Positions 32,606-40,538 of a DNA stretch of 54,521 nucleotides are shown here, piece after piece. The translations under genes were made by a program, and so were the position numbers. Within the stretch, counting starts at the first letter, position 1; every line of letters begins with the position of its first letter. The notes below the pieces were generated by a model that was given only the letters and a program-made list of their open reading frames with translations, was not told the origin of the DNA and made no database searches. The stretch is from Verrucomicrobiota bacterium (GTDB lineage Bacteria > Verrucomicrobiota > Verrucomicrobiia > Limisphaerales > UBA9464): positions 1 through 54,521 of the forward strand of contig CANGKZ010000036.1 of assembly GCA_947454705.1 (NCBI GenBank), in the 5' to 3' direction.

Positions 32606-33628
32606 TCAGCGGCGCGCAGAGAGGATCGGCGAAAGTTTCGCGATCACGCGGTCCACAGAAAGCCGGTTCAGGCACGCCAGTTTCTCCGGATTCCGGCAGG
32701 ACGCCTTGAGGCACGGCGCGCACTCGAGGTCCACGCGCAGCACGCTGTCGAGCTGCCGATACGGCCCAGTCCGCGTGGGCTCGGTGGGTCCAAACAGGGC
32801 CACCACCGGCACGCCGAGCGCCACCGCCACATGCATGGGGCCGGTGTCGTTGGTGACCAGGACGTCGCATCGACGAATCCATTCCACCATTCCCGGGAGG
32901 GACAGTTGCCCGGTGAGATCGAGGCAACGGGGTCCGGCGATGGCGGTGATTTGTTCGGCGAGAGGACGATCCCCGGTGTCGCCAAGCACGGCCACGCCGA
33001 GGGAATCATCGAGCGCGAGGAGGCGTCGGGCGAGTTCACCGAAGCGTTCCGCGGGCCAGCGTTTGTTCCACCAGCGGGCCCCGGGTTGGAGCGCGATCCA
33101 GCGTCGGCCATCGCGCGGCCACACCGAATCCACGATCACGGCGGCTTCTTCGTTGCGGGGCATCCACTCGAAGTTGGAATGCACGGGCACCTGAAGATGC
33201 CGGAGCACCTCGAGGTACCAATCCACCGCGTGGGTGTTGAAGGAGGGGCGAGGAACCCGGAGGTCGTACAGCGCGGTCGCGCCTTCGCGGGCATCGTCGA
33301 GACCGATGGTCAATTCGCCGTTGGCCAGCCAGGCGATGGCACCGCTGCGGGCGAGGCTTTGGAGATCGATCACCCAGTCGTAGCGCTCGGCGCGCATTTT
33401 GCGGATGCACGAGACCACGGATCCGAAGCCGGAGGGATTGCCCCAGCGTTTGCGATCGAAGGGGATAAGGCGGTTGATGTCGCGATCGCCCTGCAGGAGC
33501 GGCATGAGGCCGCGGAGGATCCACCAGTGGATTTCGGCCTGCGGAAAGCGCTGACGCAGCAGCCGAACCACGGGCATGGCGTGGACCACGTCTCCGAGGG
33601 AGCTCGGCTTGAGAATCAGGATTTTCAC
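32606..33628 (-). CDS. Glycosyltransferase family 9 (heptosyltransferase-like)
   Basis: 340 aa from GTG 33628, which gives the family N-terminus VKILILKPSSLGDVVHAMPV. Other landmarks are WVIDLQSLARSGAIAWL, WIALQPGARWWNKRWP, and the donor site VTNDTGPMHVAVALGVPVVALFGPTEPTRTGPY. GT9 enzymes add heptose (or a related sugar) from an ADP-sugar to the lipopolysaccharide core. The actual sugar here is not certain. A C-terminal cysteine cluster (ECAPCLKASCRNPEKLAC) is unusual and may bind a metal. It is the last gene of a minus-strand envelope cluster starting with lpxI. Confidence 0.88.
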   Translation of the reverse strand: MKILILKPSSLGDVVHAMPVVRLLRQRFPQAEIHWWILRGLMPLLQGDRDINRLIPFDRKRWGNPSGFGSVVSCIRKMRAERYDWVIDLQSLARSGAIAWLANGELTIGLDDAREGATALYDLRVPRPSFNTHAVDWYLEVLRHLQVPVHSNFEWMPRNEEAAVIVDSVWPRDGRRWIALQPGARWWNKRWPAERFGELARRLLALDDSLGVAVLGDTGDRPLAEQITAIAGPRCLDLTGQLSLPGMVEWIRRCDVLVTNDTGPMHVAVALGVPVVALFGPTEPTRTGPYRQLDSVLRVDLECAPCLKASCRNPEKLACLNRLSVDRVIAKLSPILSARR

Positions 33629-33727
33629 GACAGGACTTCTACCGGGCAATACGCCCCAACACGGGAAACAAGGAAACTGGGAAACACCGCAAAGGGACTT
33701 TGGAACAGGCCCCTTCGCACGGTCCGT

Positions 33728-34450
33728 TTACTTGCCCGAGGCCAGACGATCCGCGAGACGCTCCGGGAGTCCGGCGGCGCGAATCTTCTTCTGCTGGGCG
33801 GCGATGTCGTAATCCAGCCGGCGCAACTCAATGGTCTGCTGCGCCAGGTCGTAAATCACATACGAGGCCTTCGGGTTTCCGTCGCGGGGCTGCCCCACGC
33901 TGCCGACGTTCACGAAGTACTTCTTGCCGGCTTCGACGCGAAACTTGGAGTAGGTCCCGCCCCGGACTCCGGAGTCGCGGATGAAGGCGACCGGAACGTG
34001 GGTGTGACCGAAGAAGCAGACCTGCGTGTTCTGGTAGGTGAAGCTGGCGGCGGCCTCGAGCTTCTCGAACACGTAGCCCCAGCGATGCGGCGCATCGAGG
34101 GTGGCGTGGACGATTGAGAAATTGGCCACCAGGCGGAAATACTTCAGGTCGCGCAGCCACTTGCGGTCATCGGCGGTGAGCTGGTTGCGGCTCCAGCTGA
34201 CGGCTTCCGCGGCGGCGTCGTTGAATCCTTCCGGATCCTCGTCCGCACCGATGTATTCGTCGTGATTGCCCTTAACGGTGGGGATGTTCATGCCACGGAC
34301 GATATCGAGGCACGCCTTGGGGTCCGCCCCATAGCCGACCACATCGCCCAGACAGGCCACGTGGGTGCAGGCCTGCTGCTTGATGTCGTCCAGCACCACC
34401 TGAAAGGCATCCAGGTTGGCGTGAATGTCCGCTATGACTGCGTATTTCAT
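33728..34450 (-). CDS. Calcineurin-like metallophosphoesterase
   Basis: 240 aa. Metal-binding motifs are DIHAN (residues 8-12), GDVVGYG (about 35), GNHDEYI (about 61), the HATLD region (about 115), and GHTHVP (about 148). The GDVVGYGADP and NVGSVGQPRDGNPKASY wording marks the group of small cytosolic phosphoesterases often linked to diadenosine or other phosphate esters. The substrate cannot be decided. It starts 4 bp after the acylphosphatase gene, so the pair is translated together. Confidence 0.88.
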   Translation of the reverse strand: MKYAVIADIHANLDAFQVVLDDIKQQACTHVACLGDVVGYGADPKACLDIVRGMNIPTVKGNHDEYIGADEDPEGFNDAAAEAVSWSRNQLTADDRKWLRDLKYFRLVANFSIVHATLDAPHRWGYVFEKLEAAASFTYQNTQVCFFGHTHVPVAFIRDSGVRGGTYSKFRVEAGKKYFVNVGSVGQPRDGNPKASYVIYDLAQQTIELRRLDYDIAAQQKKIRAAGLPERLADRLASGK

Positions 34451-34454
34451 CGAA

Positions 34455-34733
34455 TTACCGCACTATTTCAAATCCACGGAACTCCCCCAGGGGCTCCGAC
34501 TCAAATTCCACTTCATCACGAATCATCGGGCCGAGCCCGCATTCGCGGATGCCTTGGCGGAATTCCACCAGTTCATCTTTCTGCCCCTCGGCGATCAGTT
34601 CCACCCGGCCATCGGCCAGGTTTCGAACGATTCCCGTCACTTCAAATCCGGCCGCCAGGCGTTTCACCTGATACCGAAATCCCACTCCCTGCACCTTGCC
34701 AGAGTAGAACACTTGAACACGACGGCGCTTCAT
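34455..34733 (-). CDS. acyP: Acylphosphatase
   Basis: 92 aa from ATG 34733, the usual size. An upstream in-frame ATG at 34763 would add 10 residues without family match. The phosphate-binding loop is SGKVQGVGFRYQV with the catalytic Arg in GFR; the catalytic Asn is in GIVRNLADGRVELIAEG. It hydrolyses acyl phosphates such as acetyl phosphate or carbamoyl phosphate. It lies 4 bp upstream of a phosphoesterase on the same strand. Confidence 0.95.
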   Translation of the reverse strand: MKRRRVQVFYSGKVQGVGFRYQVKRLAAGFEVTGIVRNLADGRVELIAEGQKDELVEFRQGIRECGLGPMIRDEVEFESEPLGEFRGFEIVR

Positions 34734-34881
34734 TCCAGACCCGATTCCGCATGAATTCCGCATCCAATCGACTCAACGGTCGGACCTAGGAAGCCTCACG
34801 GCAGGCCGGCGACTTAGCCATATCCGTGCCGAAGTAAGCAACGGTTTTGTTCCTTCTCTCCTTGGACGCTGCCGAAACGGT

Positions 34882-35718
34882 TCAAGATACACTCTTTTCC
34901 GCAAAAAAGGTCAGAACCGTGACTTTTCTCTCTTTTGCGACGGATTCGAGCTCCGGCCGATCGAGCAACAGGGTCCGGCCCGCCTCCACCGCAAGGGCGC
35001 GAATTCCGTGGTCGGCGCAGGTCTGGACGGTCCGGGGTCCGATGCACGGGATGTCGAACCGCATGTCGTGCCCCACTTTTGCCGTTTTCACCGCCACGGC
35101 CCCGCCGGAGCTCCCGGCCAGGCGGCCCCCGCGCTCGAGGCAGGCATCGGTGCCCTCAAATCCCTCCACGGCGAGCGTGGTGCCGTCCTTCACCACCACA
35201 CTTTGACCGATTTCGAGCCGGGAAATCTCCTTCGCGATCCGCGCGCCGTAATCCACCACCGCCTTGAGCTCGGGGGTGACGGCCGGGCCCACGGAGTACC
35301 CGGGGCCGGGCATCCAGGCCTGGAGCCACGGGGTGGATTCGATCAGGCGGACGCCGTCCTTTTCCAATTCGTCGGCAATGGCACCAAAAATGGTGTGGGC
35401 ATTCTTCTCCTTCAGGCGAAGGAGCAGCCCCATGGCCCTGAAATCCGGTCGAACATCGAAGAGATTCCGCGGTGCGATCTGCCCGAGCATGACGCATTCG
35501 GTGATGCCGCGCTGGGTGAAGGCCCCAATCATTTTGGACAATTGCCCCACCCGGAGCCAGACCACCTCGTCCACCTTGCTGGCCAGGATGGGGTCGGTTT
35601 CACCCTCAAACCCCACGGCAACCACCCGGCGTCCCTGGCGGCGGGCTTCATCGGCAAAGACCAGCGGCAACGATTTGGAACCGGCGATCAACCCGAGCGG
35701 GCTTGAAGAATTGGACAT
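34882..35718 (-). CDS. lpxI: LpxI: UDP-2,3-diacylglucosamine pyrophosphatase
   Basis: 278 aa, usual length. N-terminal domain: LGLIAGSKSLPLVFADEARR and VVAVGFEGETDP. C-terminal domain (DUF1009): LGPAVTPELK-like block GPGYSVGPAVTPELKAVVDY, SVVVKDGTTLAVEGFEGTDA, GRLAGSSGGAVAVKTAKVGHDMRFDIPCIG, and LAVEAGRTLLLD. LpxI cleaves UDP-2,3-diacylglucosamine in lipid A synthesis and replaces LpxH where LpxH is absent. This shows the organism makes lipid A and frees the metallophosphoesterase at 11014 for another job. First gene of the envelope cluster; divergent from the protease gene at 35862. Confidence 0.95.
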   Translation of the reverse strand: MSNSSSPLGLIAGSKSLPLVFADEARRQGRRVVAVGFEGETDPILASKVDEVVWLRVGQLSKMIGAFTQRGITECVMLGQIAPRNLFDVRPDFRAMGLLLRLKEKNAHTIFGAIADELEKDGVRLIESTPWLQAWMPGPGYSVGPAVTPELKAVVDYGARIAKEISRLEIGQSVVVKDGTTLAVEGFEGTDACLERGGRLAGSSGGAVAVKTAKVGHDMRFDIPCIGPRTVQTCADHGIRALAVEAGRTLLLDRPELESVAKERKVTVLTFFAEKSVS

Positions 35719-35861
35719 GCAGCGAGGAAATCGAAATGCGTAATGGACCCGGCCAGCATCATGCGCGGGCGGATGCGGGTCAAACCGAGTTCTGCCCCGC
35801 GCCGAACCCTTGCAACACGGCCGAACTCAGGCAGCGTTTCCCGGTGCGAATCGTGCATCCC

Positions 35862-36956
35862 ATGTCCCGCCTATCCCGGCTGCAAGCCGCCCTCGGCGGA
35901 TTGGCGGCCTGGGGAGCCACGACGCACGCGATGGCGTTGATCTTTTTTGGAACGGCGGATCCCGCGTTTCACACCACGGCCCCCACGGGAGAGTATTCCG
36001 AGTCCGGATGGCAGTGGCTGGTCGATGGTGGATTCTGCGCCACGGTCATTGGACCGCATCACGTCGTGTCAGCGCGGCATCTCGGGCTGACTGCTGGGAT
36101 CCAATTTCGATACAAGGGGCTGCTCTACGAGGCAATCCGGGTGGCCTCCCCGGCAACGGGCGATTTGAGTCTCCTGGAAATCGCCGGCCGAATGCCGGAT
36201 GCGGCTCCGAGGTACCGGGGCACCAACGAAATCGGGTCCACGCTCTTCATGACCGGACGCGGGACTCCCCGCGGGGAACCGGTATACGGTCCTCCGCCCG
36301 ACGGCACGCGCCTTCAAGGATGGCGATGGGGCAACGCCCCCGGGGATCTGAGGTGGGGCACCAATTCGGTTGCGGAGACCTATCTGGCCAAACCCACGGA
36401 TCCGATCACCGGCGACTACCTCGTGTCCTATTTCACGGATCAGGGCGGAAATGATCTGACCACGCTGTCGATCGGGGACTCGGGAGGGGGCGGTTTCATC
36501 CGGGACGACGACGGCACGTGGAAACTTGCCGGGGTCAACTACGGCGTTGAAGCCGTCTTCAATACGACCACCACAGGCGACGGGTTTTACGCAGCGCTGT
36601 TCGACCGCACCGGCTTCTACGAATTCGACGACGATCAAAAGGCCTGGATCATCGATCCCAGTCAGGCCGATCAACCAGGCACGAGCTTTCTACTCACGCG
36701 GATTTCCTCCTACAACGATTGGCTCGACACCGAACTGGCCCGACCGCCGGAAACCGATTGGCCCCGCCTGATGTCATCGGATTCCGTAGATGGCCCGTAC
36801 CTCGAACACCCCGCCTACTCGGTGCTGATCAAATCCAAATCCTTCTCGGTGTCGGCCGGCGACGCCCGGCGTTTCTTCCGGCTCGAGAGCGATCAACCCC
36901 TCACCGTGAAGGCCCCGTCGCTTCAGAAGGGAATGCTGATCTTCACCTACGAGTAG
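35862..36956 (+). CDS. Secreted trypsin-like (S1) serine protease, paralog 1
   Basis: 364 aa from ATG 35862. Signal peptide about 1-25 (LQAALGGLAAWGATTHAMA). The mature N-terminus is FFGTADPAFHTTAPTG, identical in outline to the next gene. Catalytic His lies in VSARHLGL, Asp in ATGDLSLLEIAG, and Ser in SIGDSGGGGF, giving a complete H-D-S triad of the trypsin fold. There is no disulfide pattern of animal trypsins. The C-terminal 65 residues (VDGPYLEHPAY ... ARRFFRLESDQ ... LIFTYE) are a version of the shared secreted-protein module. It probably acts outside the cell. The next gene, starting 29 bp downstream, is a tandem duplicate. Confidence 0.85.
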   Translation: MSRLSRLQAALGGLAAWGATTHAMALIFFGTADPAFHTTAPTGEYSESGWQWLVDGGFCATVIGPHHVVSARHLGLTAGIQFRYKGLLYEAIRVASPATGDLSLLEIAGRMPDAAPRYRGTNEIGSTLFMTGRGTPRGEPVYGPPPDGTRLQGWRWGNAPGDLRWGTNSVAETYLAKPTDPITGDYLVSYFTDQGGNDLTTLSIGDSGGGGFIRDDDGTWKLAGVNYGVEAVFNTTTTGDGFYAALFDRTGFYEFDDDQKAWIIDPSQADQPGTSFLLTRISSYNDWLDTELARPPETDWPRLMSSDSVDGPYLEHPAYSVLIKSKSFSVSAGDARRFFRLESDQPLTVKAPSLQKGMLIFTYE

Positions 36957-36985
36957 GCCCCGACGGTCCCCCCGCTTCAAAGCAG

Positions 36986-38116
36986 ATGCCCCACCGGATC
37001 CCCAGTTTCTTGAAACGAACAGGCGCAAGCGTCCGTTCGCGCATGATGTTCCTCATCACGTGCGCGCTTCTCCTGCGGATCGAGCCGCTGCGGGCGATTA
37101 CCTTTTTTGGTACCGACAATCCGGCGTTTCACACCACGGCGCCGACCGGTGTTTTCACGAACAGCGGGTGGCAGTGGCAGGTGTCGGGCGGGATCTGCGC
37201 CACGGCGATCGGTCCGCATCACCTGGCCACGGCACGGCACCTCGGGTTTAATCCTGGACTGGAATTCATCTACCAGGGACTTCGATACCGCGCGATTCGC
37301 GTCTCGTGGGCGGACACGGGGGATCTGGCGATGCTGGAAGTGGCAGGCAGGATCGGTTCGTTCGCCCCGTTGTATCGCGGGACCAATGAGGTCGGAAAAA
37401 CCATCGTCATGCATGGCCGGGGAACCCAGCGGGGCGATCCTGTCTACGGCCCGCCGCCCAATGGAACGCAGGTTCGCGGGTGGCTCTGGGGCGGATCGGA
37501 CTTCCTGCTGCGCTGGGGCACCAACCGGGTCGAGGACACCTACGATACAACGCCGAAGGATCGAATTACCGGGAGTTACCTGATCTCGCATTTCTCAAAC
37601 CGAGGCGGATCGGACCTCGCCACCTTTGCGGTGGGGGATTCAGGCGGCGGATCGTTTCTCCGGGACACCGACGGCGCATGGAAACTCGCGGGGGTGAATT
37701 ACGGGGTCGAAGCACAGTTCAATAGCTCGACGAACGGCGCCGGATTCTACGCCACACTTTTTGATCGGCGCGGATTTTACACCTTCGATGAAGATCTCCA
37801 GGCGTGGACGATCGACCCCGATAAAATCAACGAGCCCCGAACCGAGCTCTACATGACGCGCATTTCCTCCAATCTGGCGTGGATTGATTCGCAGTTGGAG
37901 CGCGACCCCGCAGTGGACTGGCCGATCCTTGAATCAGCCGCTAACGCCACCGGACCGTTCGCCGAACACGAGGCCTATGCGGTCACCGTGGATCTCAAAC
38001 AAATCGTGATCAACGCAGGGCCGCAGAAGGCGTTCTTCCGGTTGCGCAGCACAACCTCGCTTAGGCTTAAAGGCCCCACGGTGAAGGACGGGCAGTTTGT
38101 GTTTACGTACGAGTGA
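36986..38116 (+). CDS. Secreted trypsin-like (S1) serine protease, paralog 2
   Basis: 376 aa from ATG 36986; ATG 37043 (MMFLITCALLLRIEPLRA) may be the true signal-peptide start. The mature part begins FFGTDNPAFHTTAPTG. Catalytic His lies in ATARHLGF, Asp in DTGDLAMLEVAG and Ser in AVGDSGGGSF, all intact. The protein is colinear with paralog 1 over its whole length, including the end (VNAGPQKAFFRLRS..., FVFTYE). The duplication is old enough that only about half the residues look identical by eye. The pair is likely one transcription unit. Different substrate choice is possible, since the loops between His and Asp differ. Confidence 0.85.
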   Translation: MPHRIPSFLKRTGASVRSRMMFLITCALLLRIEPLRAITFFGTDNPAFHTTAPTGVFTNSGWQWQVSGGICATAIGPHHLATARHLGFNPGLEFIYQGLRYRAIRVSWADTGDLAMLEVAGRIGSFAPLYRGTNEVGKTIVMHGRGTQRGDPVYGPPPNGTQVRGWLWGGSDFLLRWGTNRVEDTYDTTPKDRITGSYLISHFSNRGGSDLATFAVGDSGGGSFLRDTDGAWKLAGVNYGVEAQFNSSTNGAGFYATLFDRRGFYTFDEDLQAWTIDPDKINEPRTELYMTRISSNLAWIDSQLERDPAVDWPILESAANATGPFAEHEAYAVTVDLKQIVINAGPQKAFFRLRSTTSLRLKGPTVKDGQFVFTYE

Positions 38117-38142
38117 GGGGTAATCCGTCGGCACATCGGGTT

Positions 38143-38168
38143 GAATTTGGAAAACAGGAAAGCAGGAA
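38143..38168. repeat. GAATTTGGAAAACAGGAAAGCAGG repeat
   Basis: The unit after GAATTTGG (AAAACAGG, then AAAGCAGGA) also occurs at about 26483-26510 next to a triple GAATTTG run. Both copies lie between genes. Function unknown. Confidence 0.5.
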
Positions 38169-38182
38169 CGAGAGGCCAGTTG

Positions 38183-38353
38183 TTTTGGAGTGCGGCGGGA
38201 AGCGGAGCGCCACGCCGCTTTGGTCGGCACACCGGGGGGAGACCGCTTCGCTCGCAACCCCGGGTCAAGTCGCGAAGGTTGCCGGTCGGTTTCCCTCGTT
38301 CGCGCGAACTCGAAAGCGGTGTCGACGCTGCGCTCTGCCACCGCACTCCAAAA
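38183..38353. repeat. REPIN-like element, copy 1 (two REP hairpins head to head)
   Basis: 171 bp with perfect 13-bp inverted ends TTTTGGAGTGCGG / CCGCACTCCAAAA. Next to each end sits a hairpin: on the left GCGGCG...CGCCGC, on the right GCGGTG...CACCGC (on the other strand). The stems differ at one base pair that is kept paired. A second copy of the whole element lies inverted at 40205-40374, so the two frame the oxidoreductase gene. Confidence 0.7.
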
Positions 38354-38382
38354 GGACGCCGGGTTTTGAAATCGGCATGAAA

Positions 38383-38413
38383 AAACCCCGGCTCCGCGAG
38401 GGAGACGGGGTTT
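38383..38413 (-). terminator. Rho-independent terminator of the oxidoreductase gene
   Basis: Stem AAACCCCG (38383-38390) / CGGGGTTT (38406-38413), 8 bp, followed on the minus strand by TTTTTT before CATGCC. It lies 26 bp past the stop codon at 38439. Confidence 0.8.
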
Positions 38414-38438
38414 GAAGAGTGGGAAACGCGGAGGCGAA

Positions 38439-39734
38439 TCAGACCACCTTGCTCTTGCCCGGGACCGCCACCGGGTAGAAGCCGTCCGGACCCGCGAGGG
38501 TCTTCGGAACGGTATCCCAGGAATAGCTGTCGGGGTGAAGATCCACGCTGGAGTTCAGCGCATCTTCCCAGGTGATTTCCGTGCCGGAGTAGGTGGCGAG
38601 ACGGCCGAGGATGGCGGTCATCGTCGACTTGGCCCCGTTGAACGCTTCGTTGTACGGCTTGTCGGCGCGGATGGCGGCGAACAGGTCGTCGTGTTCGACC
38701 TGATACGGATCCTTGTCGCGACCCTGGTTGCGCCAGGCGCTGCCGCCGGTCGGCTTGATGATGTAGCCGCTGACGTCGCAGGTGCCCTTGGTGCCAACCG
38801 CGTGTTCGCTGACGCTCGACCAGCAGCCGCGGATGTGACGGCACTGGCTGAAGTTCACGGCACCGCTCTCGTAGAAGAATTCCACGGCGTGGTGGTCATA
38901 GATTTCGCCGAATTCCTTGCCGGTGCGGACCTGGCGACCGCCCATGCCGCGGGCCTTGACTGGGTAACCACCGAGCACCCAGTTGGCGACGTCGAGGTTG
39001 TGGATGTGCTGTTCGACGATGTGGTCACCGCCGAGCCACACGAAGTAATACCAGTTGCGCATCTGGTATTCCATTTCGGTCTGGCCTTCCTTGCGGGGAT
39101 TGACCCACACGCCGGCGTCGTTCCAGTAGGTGCGCATGGTGTGGATGTCACCGATGGCGCCGTCGTGCAGACGCTTGATGGTTTCGAGGTAGCCCGCCTG
39201 GTGATGACGCTGGAGGCCGATGCCGACCTTGAGGTTCTTCTTCTTGGCTTCCTCGGCGGCGGCCAGGAAGCGGCGGACGCCCGGAGCGTCGGTGGCCACC
39301 GGCTTCTCAGCGAAGACGTGCTTGCCCTGCTTGACCGCTTCTTCGAAATGGATGGGGCGATAGCCCGGAGGGGTGGCGAGGATCACCACGTCGGCCAGGG
39401 CGATGGCCTTCTTGTAGGAATCGAGGCCCACGAACTGGCGTTCCGCCGGCACGTCCACCTTGGGTCCCTGCGCGTTGCGGAGGTTGTTCAACGCGCCGTC
39501 CATGCGGTCCTTGAAGGCATCGGCCACGGCCACGAGCTTCGTGCCCGGGACGTTGAGGGCCTGATTGGCGGCGCCGGATCCGCGGCCACCGCAGCCGATG
39601 AGCGCGATCTTGAGCTCGTCGCTGCCCGCAGCGTAGGCGAAGCGGTTGGCAGCGAGGGCGCCCACAGTGGCGACACCCGCAGTGGTGATGAAGTTGCGCC
39701 GGGAGAACGGCGTGATGATGGAGGACTCGTTCAT
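38439..39734 (-). CDS. Tat-exported Gfo/Idh/MocA family oxidoreductase
   Basis: 431 aa. The N-terminus carries a twin-arginine signal (SRRNFIT at residues 11-17, then TTAGVATVGALAANRF). The Rossmann domain starts with KIALIGCGGRGSGAA (about 42-56). The family motif EKPVATD lies near 140 and the catalytic-site region HHQAGYLETIKRLHDGAIGD near 170. A later block is WYYFVWLGGDHIVEQHIHNL and FGEIYDHHAVEFFYES. These enzymes oxidise or isomerise sugars or cyclitols with tightly bound NAD(P). Export through Tat implies a folded, cofactor-loaded periplasmic enzyme, common in verrucomicrobia. The substrate is not known. It is framed by the two REPIN-like repeats. Confidence 0.92.
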   Translation of the reverse strand: MNESSIITPFSRRNFITTAGVATVGALAANRFAYAAGSDELKIALIGCGGRGSGAANQALNVPGTKLVAVADAFKDRMDGALNNLRNAQGPKVDVPAERQFVGLDSYKKAIALADVVILATPPGYRPIHFEEAVKQGKHVFAEKPVATDAPGVRRFLAAAEEAKKKNLKVGIGLQRHHQAGYLETIKRLHDGAIGDIHTMRTYWNDAGVWVNPRKEGQTEMEYQMRNWYYFVWLGGDHIVEQHIHNLDVANWVLGGYPVKARGMGGRQVRTGKEFGEIYDHHAVEFFYESGAVNFSQCRHIRGCWSSVSEHAVGTKGTCDVSGYIIKPTGGSAWRNQGRDKDPYQVEHDDLFAAIRADKPYNEAFNGAKSTMTAILGRLATYSGTEITWEDALNSSVDLHPDSYSWDTVPKTLAGPDGFYPVAVPGKSKVV

Positions 39735-40204
39735 GGTAATGATTGGCTCAACTTCGGACGCCCAAACAGGCGCCGCGATTCAAGCCGGATAAAACTCAGG
39801 ACTGGGATTCGAGGAAACGCTACGGGACGCAGTGGGGAAACATCAAGGGCCAAGCTTCACGCGAATGAAGCGGCTGAATGAAAACCAACGACCAACGAAG
39901 CGTCCTTTTGGAGTGCGGTGGCAGAGCGCAGCGTCGACACCGCTTTCGAACCCGTGTGTCGTGCAACACCGACCGGCAACCCCAATAAATCGGCGGAAAA
40001 CCATTAACGCGCGGGTGATCCGCCTCGTCCCCTCGGCGGCTACAGGAATCAACAATCGCCGATCGAAGATCGCACCACGGTGGAGGGCTTGGTTCCACCC
40101 AAGCCCCATATTCGTCTGCGGACCCCGCGTGAAGTCGCAGACCGCCAGCCAGACCTCACCGCGGAGGCGCAGAGACGCAGACGTGAACACGCGATGCCGC
40201 GCAA

Positions 40205-40374
40205 TTTTAGAGTGCGGTGGCAGAGCGCAGCGTCGACACCGCTTTCGAGTTCGCGCGAACGGGGAAAACCGACCGGCAAACTTCGCGACTTGGCCCAGGG
40301 TTGAGAGCGAACCGGTCTCCCCCCGGGGTGTGCCGACAAAAGCGGCGTGGCGCTGCGCTTCCCGCCGCACCAAA
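40205..40374. repeat. REPIN-like element, copy 2 (inverted)
   Basis: It matches 38183-38353 in reverse orientation along its full length with scattered changes. Its hairpins are GCGGTG...CACCGC and GCGGCG...CGCCGC (on the other strand), in the reverse order of copy 1. The middle shares TTCGCGCGAAC, ACCGACCGGCAA, CTTCGCGACTTG and GTGTGCCGAC with copy 1, allowing for strand. Confidence 0.7.
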
Positions 40375-40488
40375 GCGACTGGCAACTCGGTAGCGATTGG
40401 TGAAGGCGAACCGGAAGAGTCTCCACCCTCTTTAGCAATTGATCTTGAACTCACCACCGCGAGGCCGCGAGGCCCGCAAAAAGCAAAA

Positions 40489-40518
40489 ACCCGAGACGGG
40501 GTTGAGCCCGGCTCGGGT
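40489..40518 (-). terminator. Rho-independent terminator of the cytochrome/formylglycine-type gene
   Basis: Stem ACCCGAG (40489-40495) / CTCGGGT (40512-40518) with a GC-rich loop, followed on the minus strand by TTTTGCTTTTTGC. It lies 21 bp past the stop codon at 40539. Confidence 0.75.
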
Positions 40519-40538
40519 GAGATTGGGAAGCCTGAACC

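Larger units (their letters stand above)
39735..40538. repeat. Gene-free 0.8 kb stretch of REP-like and other dispersed repeats
   Basis: No gene is supported. 39904-39949 is a single REP element (CCTTTTGGAGTGCGGTGG to CACCGCTTTCGA). 40079-40138 is module B, inverted relative to its copy at 125-186. About 40160-40180 has ACCGCGGAGGCGCAGAGACG. 40205-40374 is the second REPIN-like element, with ends TTTTAGAGTGCGG and CCGCACCAAAG. The stretch ends in the terminator at 40489. The promoter of the oxidoreductase gene should lie between 39735 and 39900; none was identified. Confidence 0.6.
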
